64,000 nucleotides of DNA from Photobacterium lipolyticum (GTDB taxonomy: Bacteria; Pseudomonadota; Gammaproteobacteria; Enterobacterales; Vibrionaceae): the NCBI RefSeq assembly GCF_003026475.1, contig NZ_PYMC01000001.1, positions 124,001-188,000 on the forward strand. Reading direction: 5' to 3'. The notes under the pieces are model-generated. The model was not told the origin of the DNA and made no database searches. It saw only the letters and a list, made by a program, of their open reading frames with translations. Positions 18,075-27,324 of this stretch are shown here, piece after piece (the stretch's first letter is position 1; every line of letters starts with the position of its first letter). The position numbers and the translations under genes are program-made.

Positions 18075-19586
18075 CTAAAGGACCGGCAATACAACTTGCA
18101 ACTCAGTTCCCCGCCCATCTCCATTCTGGCAACTGATCAGAGTGAACCGGCCGCCTAAAGCCTGTACCCGTTCTCGCATACCGCGCAGACCAAATCCACG
18201 GGTTGTCTCTTCCGGTTGAAAGCCGATACCGTTATCTTTCACCACCAGAAATGCATCTTTCTGGAATGACAAAGTAATACTGACTTCCGTCGCTTCTGCA
18301 TACTTCACCACATTATTCAGTGCTTCCTGGCAGATCCGATATAACGTCACACTCATCGCATCGCTTAACTCAGTATCACTTTCATTGAGTTCATCACAGG
18401 TTATCGAGGTACGAATACCGCTCGCTTCGCATTCCATCTCTCGGACTAACTGGTATATCGCTTCTTCAAGCCCTAAATCATCAAGAGTTTTAGGACGTAA
18501 CTGAGTCAGCAAACCTTTAGTTGTGTCATAAATATTCAGAGACAGATGCTCGATAGTCGAAGCGCAATTTTCGCCTAGCGGCGTATTTTCAACCCGCTTC
18601 AGGATACTGGCCTGAGTTCTGATCGCCGTGATGTTCTGCCCAATTTCGTCATGCAGCTCACGGGCAATATCCCGTCGTACTGACTCTTCAGCCTTCACCA
18701 ATTGACGTGACAAGCTATGGTTTCTCGCCAGCTCATGCCTGAGTTTCTGATTGAGTTCACGCTGGCGCTGAATCCCCATCCCCAGCAAAATACCAGTCAG
18801 GCTTTGTGCCGACAGTGATAACAGCAGATCGGTAATTTCCATATTACTGACACCGCTTCGCGCGGCGATTAACGCCACACTATTTAATAACGTACCAAGT
18901 AACGCTCCCTGCCAGCCATAGCGAAATGCCAGCAGAATAATGGGGATCGCTAAGCAGAACGGGGCAAAACGTCGCATCTCATCCGGTAATCCCACCTGAA
19001 GAGCAATACTGAGTGCGAACAGGATGACGTAAAACACCACATGCCGACTACGCAGCTCGACAGGCTTTGATACCAGATTGACCGTGAGTGGGATCCAGGC
19101 ATTCTGGAACAAATAGCTCCAGATCAGGTAACAGCTGGGCACTAGCATCAGGCCCCCTGTGATACTCACCAGTAACACCATCCAGGGGGAGTGGCTGACG
19201 ACACCGATAGCCAGGGTATTCACCAGCGCGGTCAGTGCTATCACCGCCCCCATCACACACAGTCGTCGCCACTGAGAACCGTAATAATATTTTTGTGCTA
19301 ACCACAAAATGGGCACACTGACGATGCTGGCAATGATCGCCGAGAACCACTGCGATTGTTCGAGCAATACCGCCAGCGACACCATGAGCCACCATTCAGC
19401 GCTATACACCGCGGCCCAGTAGGCTTTCGGAGTATGCAGCGTTATGCCAAGTCGCAGGGCAAAGGGAAAGAGTAAAATAGCCAGCTCAGGGTCTAAGGTA
19501 AAATAGTAGGACAGGACCCACAGACAAAACCAGCAGCATGAGATCAGTAACCAGCCACACAGTGAGGTAATGAGGTAACTGCGCAT
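18075..19586 (-). CDS. uhpB: Sensor histidine kinase UhpB
   Basis: 503 residues. The N-terminal half holds about eight membrane segments (MASE1-like), then a HisKA_3 dimerisation domain with the phospho-accepting His312 in RRDIARELHDEIGQNIT, and a HATPase domain (NNVVKYAEATEVSITL, DNGIGFQPEETTRGFGLRGMRERVQAL). UhpB is controlled by UhpC and phosphorylates UhpA. Its ATG shares one base with the uhpA stop (TAATG), so the two are translationally coupled. Confidence 0.95.
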   Translation of the reverse strand: MRSYLITSLCGWLLISCCWFCLWVLSYYFTLDPELAILLFPFALRLGITLHTPKAYWAAVYSAEWWLMVSLAVLLEQSQWFSAIIASIVSVPILWLAQKYYYGSQWRRLCVMGAVIALTALVNTLAIGVVSHSPWMVLLVSITGGLMLVPSCYLIWSYLFQNAWIPLTVNLVSKPVELRSRHVVFYVILFALSIALQVGLPDEMRRFAPFCLAIPIILLAFRYGWQGALLGTLLNSVALIAARSGVSNMEITDLLLSLSAQSLTGILLGMGIQRQRELNQKLRHELARNHSLSRQLVKAEESVRRDIARELHDEIGQNITAIRTQASILKRVENTPLGENCASTIEHLSLNIYDTTKGLLTQLRPKTLDDLGLEEAIYQLVREMECEASGIRTSITCDELNESDTELSDAMSVTLYRICQEALNNVVKYAEATEVSITLSFQKDAFLVVKDNGIGFQPEETTRGFGLRGMRERVQALGGRFTLISCQNGDGRGTELQVVLPVL

Positions 19587-20194
19587 TAAAGCGCCTCACT
19601 CTCAAAACATTTCGCCAGCTCTACGTTATTTTTCACCCCCAGCTTATCCATCGCATTGGCACGATGAACATGAATGGTTTTATGGCTTAACCCTAAACGA
19701 ACGGCAACGGCTTTGACATCCAGTCCCAATGCCAGCATCTCGCCGATCTCGCGCTCTCGTTTTGTCAACTGGCCAAGAAGCTTACGCCCCCGATCGGGTG
19801 CTGCCAGCTTCATTGCTATATCAGGGGTAAGGTAGCAACCACCAGCGGCTGCCGTGCGTACGGCCTGCACCAGCTCATCAGGGCTGCAACGTTTAGTTAA
19901 ATAACCACGAGCACCAGATTCCAGGGCTTTTTCAACGATTGCCACAGAATCATGGACACTGAGCATGATACACGCTATCCCTTTAGGCAAATCAGCCAAT
20001 AAGGAGAGTCCGCTCTCGTCCGGCATGGATATATCGAGGATACAAACATTCGCATTCGATCCGGGTAAGCCTCTGCGAGCTTCATCGGCCGAACCAAATT
20101 CACCCACCACCTCAACATCAAGTTCCAGTGATAACAGCTGAGCAAAACCCGAACGTACAATGAAGTGATCATCAACTAACGCAACTTTGATCAT
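19586..20194 (-). CDS. uhpA: Response regulator UhpA
   Basis: 202 residues. Receiver domain with the acidic pair D8/D9 and phosphorylation site D54 ([12 protein letters not shown]), then a LuxR/NarL-type helix-turn-helix ([35 protein letters not shown]). It activates the uhpT promoter. It is the first gene of uhpABC, 214 bases after uhpT, with a terminator in between. Confidence 0.95.
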   Translation of the reverse strand: MIKVALVDDHFIVRSGFAQLLSLELDVEVVGEFGSADEARRGLPGSNANVCILDISMPDESGLSLLADLPKGIACIMLSVHDSVAIVEKALESGARGYLTKRCSPDELVQAVRTAAAGGCYLTPDIAMKLAAPDRGRKLLGQLTKREREIGEMLALGLDVKAVAVRLGLSHKTIHVHRANAMDKLGVKNNVELAKCFESEAL

Positions 20195-20354
20195 CTAGAA
20201 AAATACCCAGTCATAGCGAAAAGAGGCATAAACTACATCCATCCTTCGGCGCAAGCAAGATAGAAAAATGAGATACCATAATAATTAGAATTACTCTTCG
20301 TTTACCATCATGATTCTATTGCCATAAATAGTTGAAATTGGCGTTGGCACAAAC

Positions 20355-20383
20355 AAAATAGCCACCGTAAAGGTGGCTATTTT
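20355..20383 (-). terminator. Terminator of uhpT
   Basis: A perfect 12-bp stem AAAATAGCCACC / GGTGGCTATTTT with a 5-base loop, just beyond the uhpT stop. Read on the minus strand it ends in ATTTTGTTT. Confidence 0.85.
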
Positions 20384-20408
20384 CATCGACTATCAACCAA
20401 GACAATGG

Positions 20409-21806
20409 TTATGCTGCTGTGGTCGCTGTTTTAAGCAGACGTTTTTCATGACGGATCTTTTTCTCTTCGGCAATGGCAACGAAAACCAATAGCCCGATAC
20501 AAATAGCGGCTGAGGTATCCAGAGCTGCGAATGTCCCCTTCCAACCGGTCAGGCCAAAGATAGGCGTACCGTCAGCAATCATGCCTAAACCTAGTTTGGC
20601 AAAACTGTCACCAATCAGGTAAGCAAACGTACCTTTGACACCATCTGCAACACTGATTGCTTTCTTCGGTACAAAACCAACCGCAGCCACACCAATCAGC
20701 AGTTGAGGTCCGAACACAAGGAAACCTAGTACAAACAGTGAACCAAGGTACATGTACTCGCTTGTCGCATGTTGGTAAAACTCTAAGGCGAAAATGATCA
20801 GAACAAGTGAGACACAAGCAACTAGTGCGCGGCGACCATTAGCAAGGTCAGACAGATAGCCCCACATCAGCGTTCCCACAAGTGCGCCGACTTCGAATAA
20901 CGTGAAACCAGAGATAGCCGTTTCTTTCGATAGCCCCAGCTCTTGGTAAGCATAAACGGTAGACCACTGGTCGATACCAATCCGTACGATGTACAAGAAG
21001 ATGTTAGCGAAGCAAAGCAACCAGATGATTTTGTTCTTAAGCACGTATTCCATAAAGATTTCGCGCTTGGTCATTTGATTTTCTTCAGCTTCCAGATCTT
21101 CGGTACTGATCTCTTCACCAAAGAGCTCTTCCGCGGTGCCTAAACCGTAAGCTTCCGGTGAATCATTACCAAAACGCAGGCCGATAAAACCAACAACCAG
21201 TGCAATGATGGATGGGAAGATGAACATACCAATAACATGACCATCAAACAGGTAGTTAGCACCGAATAGTGCAACACCGGCAGCACCCGCACCACCAACA
21301 TTGTGGGACATATTCCATAAACCAAGGTACGAACCACGCTTGTTACGCGGGGTCCACTTGGTGATCGTAGAATAACTTGAAGGGCCGCCCGTACTTTGGA
21401 AGAAACCACTCAAGCCGTAGAAAGCAATCATCAGGAACAGACTCACACCTGAACCACCCATGCTGACACTGAAGCCCAGCATAGCGATACCTGACAGAAT
21501 TAACATGAATGGAAGAAACTGCTTGGTATTTTTTCCGTCAGCGTAATATGAAACGACTGTTTTACCGATGCCGTACGTAATAGAGAAACCAAGGCCGATC
21601 AAACCCAGCTCTGTCATCGACAAGCCATATGTCGAGATCATGTCATTTTGGGCAACATTGAAGTTCTTGCGAATCAAATACATTGCCATATAGCCAATAA
21701 AAACAACCAAATATGATTGAATAAATGGCTTGAACCACATTTTACGGCGTTCTTCTACAGGCAGGTCTAAAGTAGGCTTTCTGACCTGTTCCAACAGTTT
21801 AAACAT
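20409..21806 (-). CDS. uhpT: Hexose-phosphate:phosphate antiporter UhpT
   Basis: 465 residues, close to E. coli UhpT (463). An inner-membrane exchanger that takes up glucose 6-phosphate and related sugar phosphates in exchange for phosphate. The text [35 protein letters not shown] and [24 protein letters not shown] is characteristic. ATG at 21806 with GAGGG 7 bases upstream. Here uhpT precedes uhpABC, whereas E. coli has uhpABCT. UhpT is also the usual route of fosfomycin entry in enteric bacteria. Confidence 0.95.
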   Translation of the reverse strand: MFKLLEQVRKPTLDLPVEERRKMWFKPFIQSYLVVFIGYMAMYLIRKNFNVAQNDMISTYGLSMTELGLIGLGFSITYGIGKTVVSYYADGKNTKQFLPFMLILSGIAMLGFSVSMGGSGVSLFLMIAFYGLSGFFQSTGGPSSYSTITKWTPRNKRGSYLGLWNMSHNVGGAGAAGVALFGANYLFDGHVIGMFIFPSIIALVVGFIGLRFGNDSPEAYGLGTAEELFGEEISTEDLEAEENQMTKREIFMEYVLKNKIIWLLCFANIFLYIVRIGIDQWSTVYAYQELGLSKETAISGFTLFEVGALVGTLMWGYLSDLANGRRALVACVSLVLIIFALEFYQHATSEYMYLGSLFVLGFLVFGPQLLIGVAAVGFVPKKAISVADGVKGTFAYLIGDSFAKLGLGMIADGTPIFGLTGWKGTFAALDTSAAICIGLLVFVAIAEEKKIRHEKRLLKTATTAA

Positions 21807-21839
21807 GTGAAACCCTCAACAGATTTACTCGGAATAAGC

Positions 21840-21885
21840 CTGCTTACTAAATGCTGCGACTATCGGCACAGCATCCAGTAAGCAG
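21840..21885 (-). promoter_or_regulatory. Long hairpin in the uhpT leader
   Basis: Two 17-base arms (21840-21856 and 21869-21885) pair at 15 positions in DNA, and in the minus-strand RNA the other two are G-U pairs, so the whole 17-bp stem can form around a 12-base loop. It begins 33 bases before the uhpT ATG. It could be a leader RNA structure or a dyad operator; which one is not known. Confidence 0.55.
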
Positions 21886-22210
21886 AATCGCTGGGTATCA
21901 TCAGGAGCCAGAGGAATTGTTATATGTCCAAGCCATAGCAACTAACTGCAAAACATACATCGGGGGTGAGTATTATTTGCGGGTAAGCGGCCAAAGATGA
22001 TGATTAACCAGATTTGCTGAGGATTCTAAAGAGTGGGCAGTTAACTGGCTTGAGAAGGCGGCCTAAAACCGTTAGGAAAAATTCCTAGTTTCTGGGGGCC
22101 AGATAAAAAAGCGTGAAAGTAATCACAAAAAAATGGGTTTCGAGGGACAAGAGACCAGGAATGAGAAAGCATCAATATACCTCTCCTACTTCCCCTCCAA
22201 TAAATACTGG
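21886..22210. other. Intergenic region upstream of uhpT
   Basis: A candidate minus-strand -10 TATAAC lies at 21919-21924 without a good -35, as expected for an activator-dependent promoter. A short dyad TAGGAA-AAA-TTCCTA is at 22073-22087, inside a longer loosely folded stretch. I cannot recognise a UhpA site with certainty and see no gene. Confidence 0.35.
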
Positions 22211-22245
22211 AAAAAAAGCGCTTCTCCCTAAATAGAAAAGCGCTT
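22211..22245 (-). terminator. Terminator of ycbL
   Basis: Two copies of the self-complementary AAGCGCTT form an 8-bp stem around a 14-base loop, followed on the minus strand by seven T. It is 44 bases beyond the ycbL stop. Confidence 0.8.
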
Positions 22246-22288
22246 CTCAAACAAGCTGCTGCAATCTAGCGCTCTCGCTACTCGAAAC

Positions 22289-22942
22289 TTAATAGATCGG
22301 CATCTCATCAGCAACAAACGGGTTTGATGCTCGTTCATGGCCGAACGTGGATACCGGGCCGTGACCAGATACAAAGGTCACATCACTACCCAGCGGCCAT
22401 AGTTTTTCTTTGATCGAATTAATCAGGGTTTGATAGTCACCCTTAGGGAAATCAGTTCGACCAATCCCCCCTTTGAAGAGTACATCGCCGACAAAAGCCA
22501 CTTTGGCTTCAGTGCTGTGAAAAATCACATGACCAGGAGTATGGCCGGGGGTATGCAAAACCTGCAATTTTTGGTTGCCGATGGCAATCTCATCACCTTC
22601 AGCTAACCACTGATCAGGATCGAATGCATCTGTTAGCGGAAAACCAAACATCTCACTTTGACGCGGTAGACCTTGCAACCAGAAAGCATCATCTTTATGA
22701 GGACCAACAACAGGAACACTGAGCTCAGCAGCAAGTGGGGCTGTACCGCCAACATGGTCAAGATGGCCGTGAGTCAAAAGTAGCTGCTTCACATTCAAAC
22801 CAAGCTGCTTAACTTTGTCGATAAGAAGATGAATATCGCCGCCAGGATCGATAATTGCGGCGTCTTTGGTTTCATCGCACCAAACGATAGAACAATTTTG
22901 TTGGAATGGAGTTACAGGAACAATTTCAAACTGGAGACTCAT
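22289..22942 (-). CDS. ycbL: Metallo-beta-lactamase-fold hydrolase YcbL
   Basis: 217 residues. The zinc motif THGHLDHVGG at about residues 57-66, later TPGHTPGHVIF and FVGDVLFKGGIGRTDFP, mark the type II glyoxalase-like branch. YcbL is thought to hydrolyse S-lactoylglutathione-type thioesters; the substrate here is inferred from the family. It is downstream of ycbK and ldtD on the same strand, the usual enterobacterial and vibrio order. Confidence 0.9.
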   Translation of the reverse strand: MSLQFEIVPVTPFQQNCSIVWCDETKDAAIIDPGGDIHLLIDKVKQLGLNVKQLLLTHGHLDHVGGTAPLAAELSVPVVGPHKDDAFWLQGLPRQSEMFGFPLTDAFDPDQWLAEGDEIAIGNQKLQVLHTPGHTPGHVIFHSTEAKVAFVGDVLFKGGIGRTDFPKGDYQTLINSIKEKLWPLGSDVTFVSGHGPVSTFGHERASNPFVADEMPIY

Positions 22943-23019
22943 ACGTCCTCTTTTCCTAAACGGGCATAAAAACTAGGGGGAAGGATGCCACGGTTACAAC
23001 AAAAAGGGAATGACGACTC

Positions 23020-23568
23020 TTACCAACGACGAACGGGGCCGGTATCAATATGGACAAAGTTACTCTTCGGGTAGTAGCCCACGCCGCCGAGCCGCAATTC
23101 AAGTGCCGCCTTTCGGACTTTTGACAGTGGCACGCCTTCTAAGTTGAAGTCAACGGCCTCTCCCTTCATGTGATAACTCTTGGTTGCAACGCCACCTTTT
23201 TTCTGCAGCATCTTATTCGTCGCCGGCGAGCGATAACCCGAAATAATTCGCACCTGACCTTTATGGCCTAAATTCGCCTGAATTTCCGTTATAGCATCAA
23301 ACAGACGGCGATCCATTTTAGCCGCTTCATTTCGTCGGAAATCACGACACAGATGATTAATGCGCTGTAACTCAGCGGGGATGTAACTTTTACCGTTAAA
23401 ATATTCCGTTTCTAAATCTTCACGCGTGTGAATATTACAAAGAGAAATTTTACGTGGGTTCGTTGCTTTAAACGGGCTGGCAATCGCCACTCCTGGCAAC
23501 AAGCATGCGCCCAGTGTTAGCCCACCAGCAACTAAGAGCTGACGGCGCGTGTAATCAATCTCAGACAT
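23020..23568 (-). CDS. ycbK: YcbK-like M15/DUF882 peptidase, Tat-exported
   Basis: 182 residues from the ATG at 23568; a TTG five codons earlier is less likely. The N-terminus has a twin-arginine signal (TRRQLLVAGGLTLGACLLPGVAIA). The mature part has GQVRIISGYRSPATN and KSYHMKGEAVDFNLEGVPL, the metal-binding pattern of peptidase M15/DUF882 proteins, with a final HIDTGPVRRW. It is probably a periplasmic murein endopeptidase or amidase. It lies between ldtD and ycbL, in line with a cell-wall role. Confidence 0.9.
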   Translation of the reverse strand: MSEIDYTRRQLLVAGGLTLGACLLPGVAIASPFKATNPRKISLCNIHTREDLETEYFNGKSYIPAELQRINHLCRDFRRNEAAKMDRRLFDAITEIQANLGHKGQVRIISGYRSPATNKMLQKKGGVATKSYHMKGEAVDFNLEGVPLSKVRKAALELRLGGVGYYPKSNFVHIDTGPVRRW

Positions 23569-23703
23569 CCTAACCAAAACCAAAATCAGACAAGAAGCGG
23601 ACCATAAGGCCTCTATTATCCAAGCACGATAACGCTCAGATAATGTTCAGTCAAACGACGCGATCGCAAAAAAACACCAATTTATAACTAAAGCGGCGTC
23701 TAC

Positions 23704-25425
23704 CTATTGAGTTATAGATAAATTATTATTTGTGCGGTATGTGAATTTTTTCTCTAATTGCGAACTGTCACTCACTGTATCATAGCGATATACATCATCA
23801 CGGAAGTTCACCATGCCTTGGGTATCAACCCATGCAGTCTGGTAAATGACATGAACTCTCACCCGGTTCTTTAAACCCACTGTCTTGGTTTCTGTATAGG
23901 ATTTCAGATCGTTTATTTGCTGCTGTGACATACCCGAGTAATTCAACAATATCATAACCAGATGTTCTGCTTGCTCAACACGTACGCATCCTGAACTGAA
24001 TGCCCGCTCTTCTTTATTAAACAGACTCTTTGCCGGCGTATCATGCAAGTAAATGGCATTTGTGTTGGGAATATTAAATTTATAAAGCCCGAGAGCATTC
24101 TTGTCACCCGGTTTTTGACGTAAACGGTACGGGAACAACTTGGCATTCACAATACGCCAGTCGATTGTATGGATAGGTATCTGCTCTGTATTTGTCCAGC
24201 TTCGGATAACGGCATAGTCATGGCGATACAAATATCCCCGGTCACGCTGTGCCTTGGGTAAAATATCTTTGCGCATAATAGAGATCGGGACATTCCAATA
24301 TGGATTAAATACCACCGAATCAACCCGAGAACTCAACAACGGTGTGCGCCGGCTAGGACGCCCGACAATCACTTTACTGTCCAGCACATGCTCGTTGTCG
24401 AGCCATAGGTTCATTTCATAATCGGGAATATTGACTATCAAGACCGATGAATACTTGACCGACCATAACCGCACTCTTTGCGAATTCAATGCCAATACGC
24501 GGATCCGCTCCTGCGGTGGTATCGCTAACCAATAACGGGTCTTCGGCCCAATAACCCCATCACTTTTTAAACCGTGACGACGTTGAAAATGTTTCACCCC
24601 GGCTGATAAGTCCAGATTCAAAGTACCAACATCCATCGAGCGCAAATGCTGCGCCTCATACCTGCTGATATCTCCCAAGCTTTCCAAAATAGTAATTAAT
24701 GCATCAGGCCTCTGTAACCGGTCACCTAGCCGGATAATACCTTGCTGGTAAAAACCGGGCCAAGGTGCCGCTTTTAGCGCTTCGAGCTCTGTCATTGCCT
24801 GTACGATTTTGGTGTAACTCTCATCAGCAGGCTTTAGCGAAGCAATAAAAAATCGCAGACGGTTACTTTCAACAGCTCGTAACATACGTTCGATAGCCAT
24901 TTCCGATGGTAAGGGCAATCGCAAATCAACTCCGGCACCAAACAGCCAGCCCCTGCCGTACGCTGGTAAATTTTCAACATAGCTCATGAACGCAAGCAAG
25001 GTATCTGTCGCCAAAAGATCGTACTGACGCCAATCGTTAGACGACTTGTAATACTTGAGCCGGGAATAACGTTGGGAAAAATCAGAGCTGATTGCGGATA
25101 AGGCAACGATGCGGAGTTGCTCTTCAAATTCAGTCGCGGCAAGAGAATCATGCCATAGCGGGGTATAACCGATGTTGAAATAAAATACCGCCAACTCATC
25201 AACATACTGGATTTCAGATAAATCATCCGAAACTTCCTCTACCCATAGTTTTGCTTGTTGATATTGCAAAGCGATATCAGGTTTCACTGTTGGCTCAGAC
25301 AGTGCCTGCTGCTCTGATAAAACATCAATTAAAGGTGTCGTCAGCAGCGGTTGTTTTGCCAATACCTGCGAGCTAAAGGCGAATATCAAAACCAGCGCGA
25401 TACAAGATTGCCTTATCATTGCCAT
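23704..25425 (-). CDS. ldtD: L,D-transpeptidase YcbB/LdtD
   Basis: 573 residues (615 in E. coli). Signal peptide MAMIRQSCIALVLIFAFSSQVLA, a peptidoglycan-binding helix bundle (GVKHFQRRHGLKSDGVIGPKTR), and the YkuD catalytic core IYLHDTPAKSLFNKEE then SSGCVRVEQAEHL, with the catalytic Cys in SGCVR. It forms 3-3 crosslinks in murein and bypasses beta-lactam-sensitive transpeptidases. GGAG lies 5 bases before the ATG at 25425. Confidence 0.95.
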   Translation of the reverse strand: MAMIRQSCIALVLIFAFSSQVLAKQPLLTTPLIDVLSEQQALSEPTVKPDIALQYQQAKLWVEEVSDDLSEIQYVDELAVFYFNIGYTPLWHDSLAATEFEEQLRIVALSAISSDFSQRYSRLKYYKSSNDWRQYDLLATDTLLAFMSYVENLPAYGRGWLFGAGVDLRLPLPSEMAIERMLRAVESNRLRFFIASLKPADESYTKIVQAMTELEALKAAPWPGFYQQGIIRLGDRLQRPDALITILESLGDISRYEAQHLRSMDVGTLNLDLSAGVKHFQRRHGLKSDGVIGPKTRYWLAIPPQERIRVLALNSQRVRLWSVKYSSVLIVNIPDYEMNLWLDNEHVLDSKVIVGRPSRRTPLLSSRVDSVVFNPYWNVPISIMRKDILPKAQRDRGYLYRHDYAVIRSWTNTEQIPIHTIDWRIVNAKLFPYRLRQKPGDKNALGLYKFNIPNTNAIYLHDTPAKSLFNKEERAFSSGCVRVEQAEHLVMILLNYSGMSQQQINDLKSYTETKTVGLKNRVRVHVIYQTAWVDTQGMVNFRDDVYRYDTVSDSSQLEKKFTYRTNNNLSITQ

Positions 25426-25750
25426 TTCAGCTCCCCGAAGAACGTCAATTCAAGTATGGCAAATTCACATACCTTTGGGCTTAAATGTAGCTTTCAGTGC
25501 TCATTTCTACCAATTCTTATCAAAATCTTGCCATCCGTAACGAACACGAATGATTCTCAGGTTTTTAACAATATCTTTTACAGTAAAATCATCACGTTCA
25601 TAACATTTCAAATTAGCCAATAGAGCCAAACCAGTACACAAGATGGTAAAGTTATAAAAACAGGCGAAAATATCACCATAACATTACAATAAGGGTCGTG
25701 ATGTGATGATTTATCAAACACACACGTTAAAACCCAAAGTATACCCCCAG
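25426..25750. other. Divergent intergenic region left of the CosR-type operators
   Basis: AT-rich. It must hold the ldtD promoter near its left end, but I see no convincing box and no gene. The marked structure is the inverted repeat that follows. Confidence 0.35.
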
Positions 25751-25789
25751 TAGTACACTAAACTTTTCATGTCAAAGTTTAGTGTACTA
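25751..25789. promoter_or_regulatory. Double EctR/CosR-type operator forming a perfect 16-bp inverted repeat
   Basis: Arms 25751-25766 and 25774-25789 are perfect complements (TAGTACACTAAACTTT and its reverse complement) with a 7-base spacer. Each arm also contains its own small palindrome, TAGT-AC-ACTA at 25751-25760 and TAGT-GT-ACTA at 25780-25789. The core TTTAGTGTACTAT matches the EctR1 operator of a methylotroph as I recall it. Centres are 29 bases apart. The site lies about 95 bases before the MarR-type regulator gene, so autoregulation is likely. Confidence 0.6.
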
Positions 25790-25884
25790 TTGAGACGACA
25801 CAAATGTCGTCCCTGTAAGCAACAAAGGCTTTCATGTTTAAGCGGTTTGATGTACCTTCGCGACAGTTATTTTGGGAGAGTTAA

Positions 25885-26376
25885 ATGGACAAACACGAAG
25901 AAGTTCTCATTGCCCTTCGACAGATAATCCGAGCCATTGATTTACATTCGAGAAAACTCAATAAAGATGCAGGATTAACGGGCCCTCAATTGGTGTTGAT
26001 GCGAGCAATCCGGGGCTCTGGCGAAGAAATCACGATCCGACAGTTATCAAATAATACCAACATGAGCCAGGCGACAGCGACAACGATTCTTGATCGTCTT
26101 GAAAAACGAGAGCTGGTGGTTCGTGAAAGAAGCAAGCTTGATAAGCGAAAAGTTCATGCTCATTTAACTGAAAAAGGTAAAGAGCTGCTTGAAAAGGCGC
26201 CACTCCCTTTGCAAGACAATTTTGTATCAGAATATCAGCAACTTGAAGATTGGGAACAATCGCTGCTTTTATCATCGGTACAGCGCATTTCATCGATGAT
26301 GAATGCGGAGCACCTGAATGTTGCCCCGCTGCTTGAAGTCGGTAGCATTACCCAGCAAGAGACGCCTCCTGAATAA
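25885..26376 (+). CDS. cosR: MarR-family regulator, CosR/EctR type (compatible-solute regulator)
   Basis: 163 residues. A MarR winged helix with TGPQLVLMRAI, then ITIRQLSNNTNMSQATATTILDRLEKRELVVRERSKLDKRKVHAHLTEKG in the recognition region. In Vibrio, CosR represses ectoine and betaine synthesis and uptake genes in low salt. The name rests on sequence resemblance to CosR/EctR and on the operator upstream; other MarR members remain possible. A GGGAGAG precedes the ATG. No ectoine genes are nearby, though a BCCT transporter lies 13 kb to the left. Confidence 0.7.
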   Translation: MDKHEEVLIALRQIIRAIDLHSRKLNKDAGLTGPQLVLMRAIRGSGEEITIRQLSNNTNMSQATATTILDRLEKRELVVRERSKLDKRKVHAHLTEKGKELLEKAPLPLQDNFVSEYQQLEDWEQSLLLSSVQRISSMMNAEHLNVAPLLEVGSITQQETPPE

Positions 26377-26382
26377 TTGAAG

Positions 26383-26403
26383 AAAGCCAGACCTACTGGC
26401 TTT
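26383..26403 (+). terminator. Weak hairpin after the cosR-like gene
   Basis: AAAGCCAG / CTGGCTTT, 8 bp around ACCTA, followed only by GTTG. A second copy of CTGGCTTTC about 15 bases downstream could pair with the same left arm. Terminator function is uncertain. Confidence 0.4.
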
Positions 26404-26478
26404 GTTGCGCATTGGTTCTGGCTTTCACTCCTTACTATCATTATATTAATGCCATAATTTCAATGATCGGAATGCGTT

Positions 26479-27324
26479 GTGTTACTAGAAGGAATTGAAA
26501 CCTTATTGGTTCTGGCAAAAGAAGGAACCATGAGCAAGGCCGGAAGCCGCTTATATATCAGCCAATCGGCGGTCAGCAAGCGCATTGCCAATTTGGAAAA
26601 ACGGTTAGGAAAAAAGCTGATTGAGCCTGTAGGCAGGAAAATAAAGCTCACCTCTGATGCCATGGCTTTAATCGAGAGTGTCGCTCCGAGCCTGACCGAA
26701 ATTCAGGGGGCATTGTTTGACCATCAGGCCATACAAGATCACTCTCCAATCTTGCTTGCTTGTTCTGAAACACTGGTCTCGGCCTACCTGAGTAAAATGA
26801 TGAAGCGCTATCTTGCGCAAGATCCTTATATCAATATCTCAACCCATCAAACGCCATTTATCGTTGAACGAGTGCAATCCGGCGATGCCAGTTTAGGTTT
26901 TTGTGCCGGACACCTTCCCCCCCAGCATGGCTTAGCAACCAAGCATATTTTCAACGAGTCGTTTACCATAGTCAGTAATACGCCGCTAGAAAAGGCACCA
27001 TCCGCCCTATTAACCAACGACCTAAAAAACCCGGCTAATACCTATCAAGCGGGAATATTACAGAAAGCCGGGATCAAGCCGCTGATGCAAATGGACTCCT
27101 ATACGGCAGCTGCACTCTTAGCGCTCGGTGGAGTAACACCGGCCTTGGTACCCGAGTCTGTGGTAAAAACACTCAATATAAATTCAGAGCATTGCCATCA
27201 TTTTGATTTTCTCGACGATTTAACCAGACCGGTCAACCTTTGTTATCGCCCCAATAGTTACAAAGTTGATAGAATTAAGCAGCTTATTGAAACCATTGTG
27301 GATTTTGTTCGATCAACAGCTTGA
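26479..27324 (+). CDS. LysR-family transcriptional regulator
   Basis: 281 residues. The N-terminal helix-turn-helix is clear: LLVLAKEGTMSKAGSRLYISQSAVSKRIANLEKRLGKKLI. The rest is a periplasmic-binding-fold effector domain. The start is GTG at 26479, since upstream ATGs are out of frame. Its 3' end overlaps the convergent TauE/SafE gene by 41 bases. The target is unknown; LysR regulators usually control a neighbour, and the convergent exporter is the nearest candidate. Confidence 0.88.
   Translation: MLLEGIETLLVLAKEGTMSKAGSRLYISQSAVSKRIANLEKRLGKKLIEPVGRKIKLTSDAMALIESVAPSLTEIQGALFDHQAIQDHSPILLACSETLVSAYLSKMMKRYLAQDPYINISTHQTPFIVERVQSGDASLGFCAGHLPPQHGLATKHIFNESFTIVSNTPLEKAPSALLTNDLKNPANTYQAGILQKAGIKPLMQMDSYTAAALLALGGVTPALVPESVVKTLNINSEHCHHFDFLDDLTRPVNLCYRPNSYKVDRIKQLIETIVDFVRSTA

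Noticed and set aside
22073-22087. TAGGAA-AAA-TTCCTA dyad as a UhpA site
   Set aside because: It is about 270 bases from the uhpT start, too far from the candidate -10 at 21919 to fit known UhpA activation positions.
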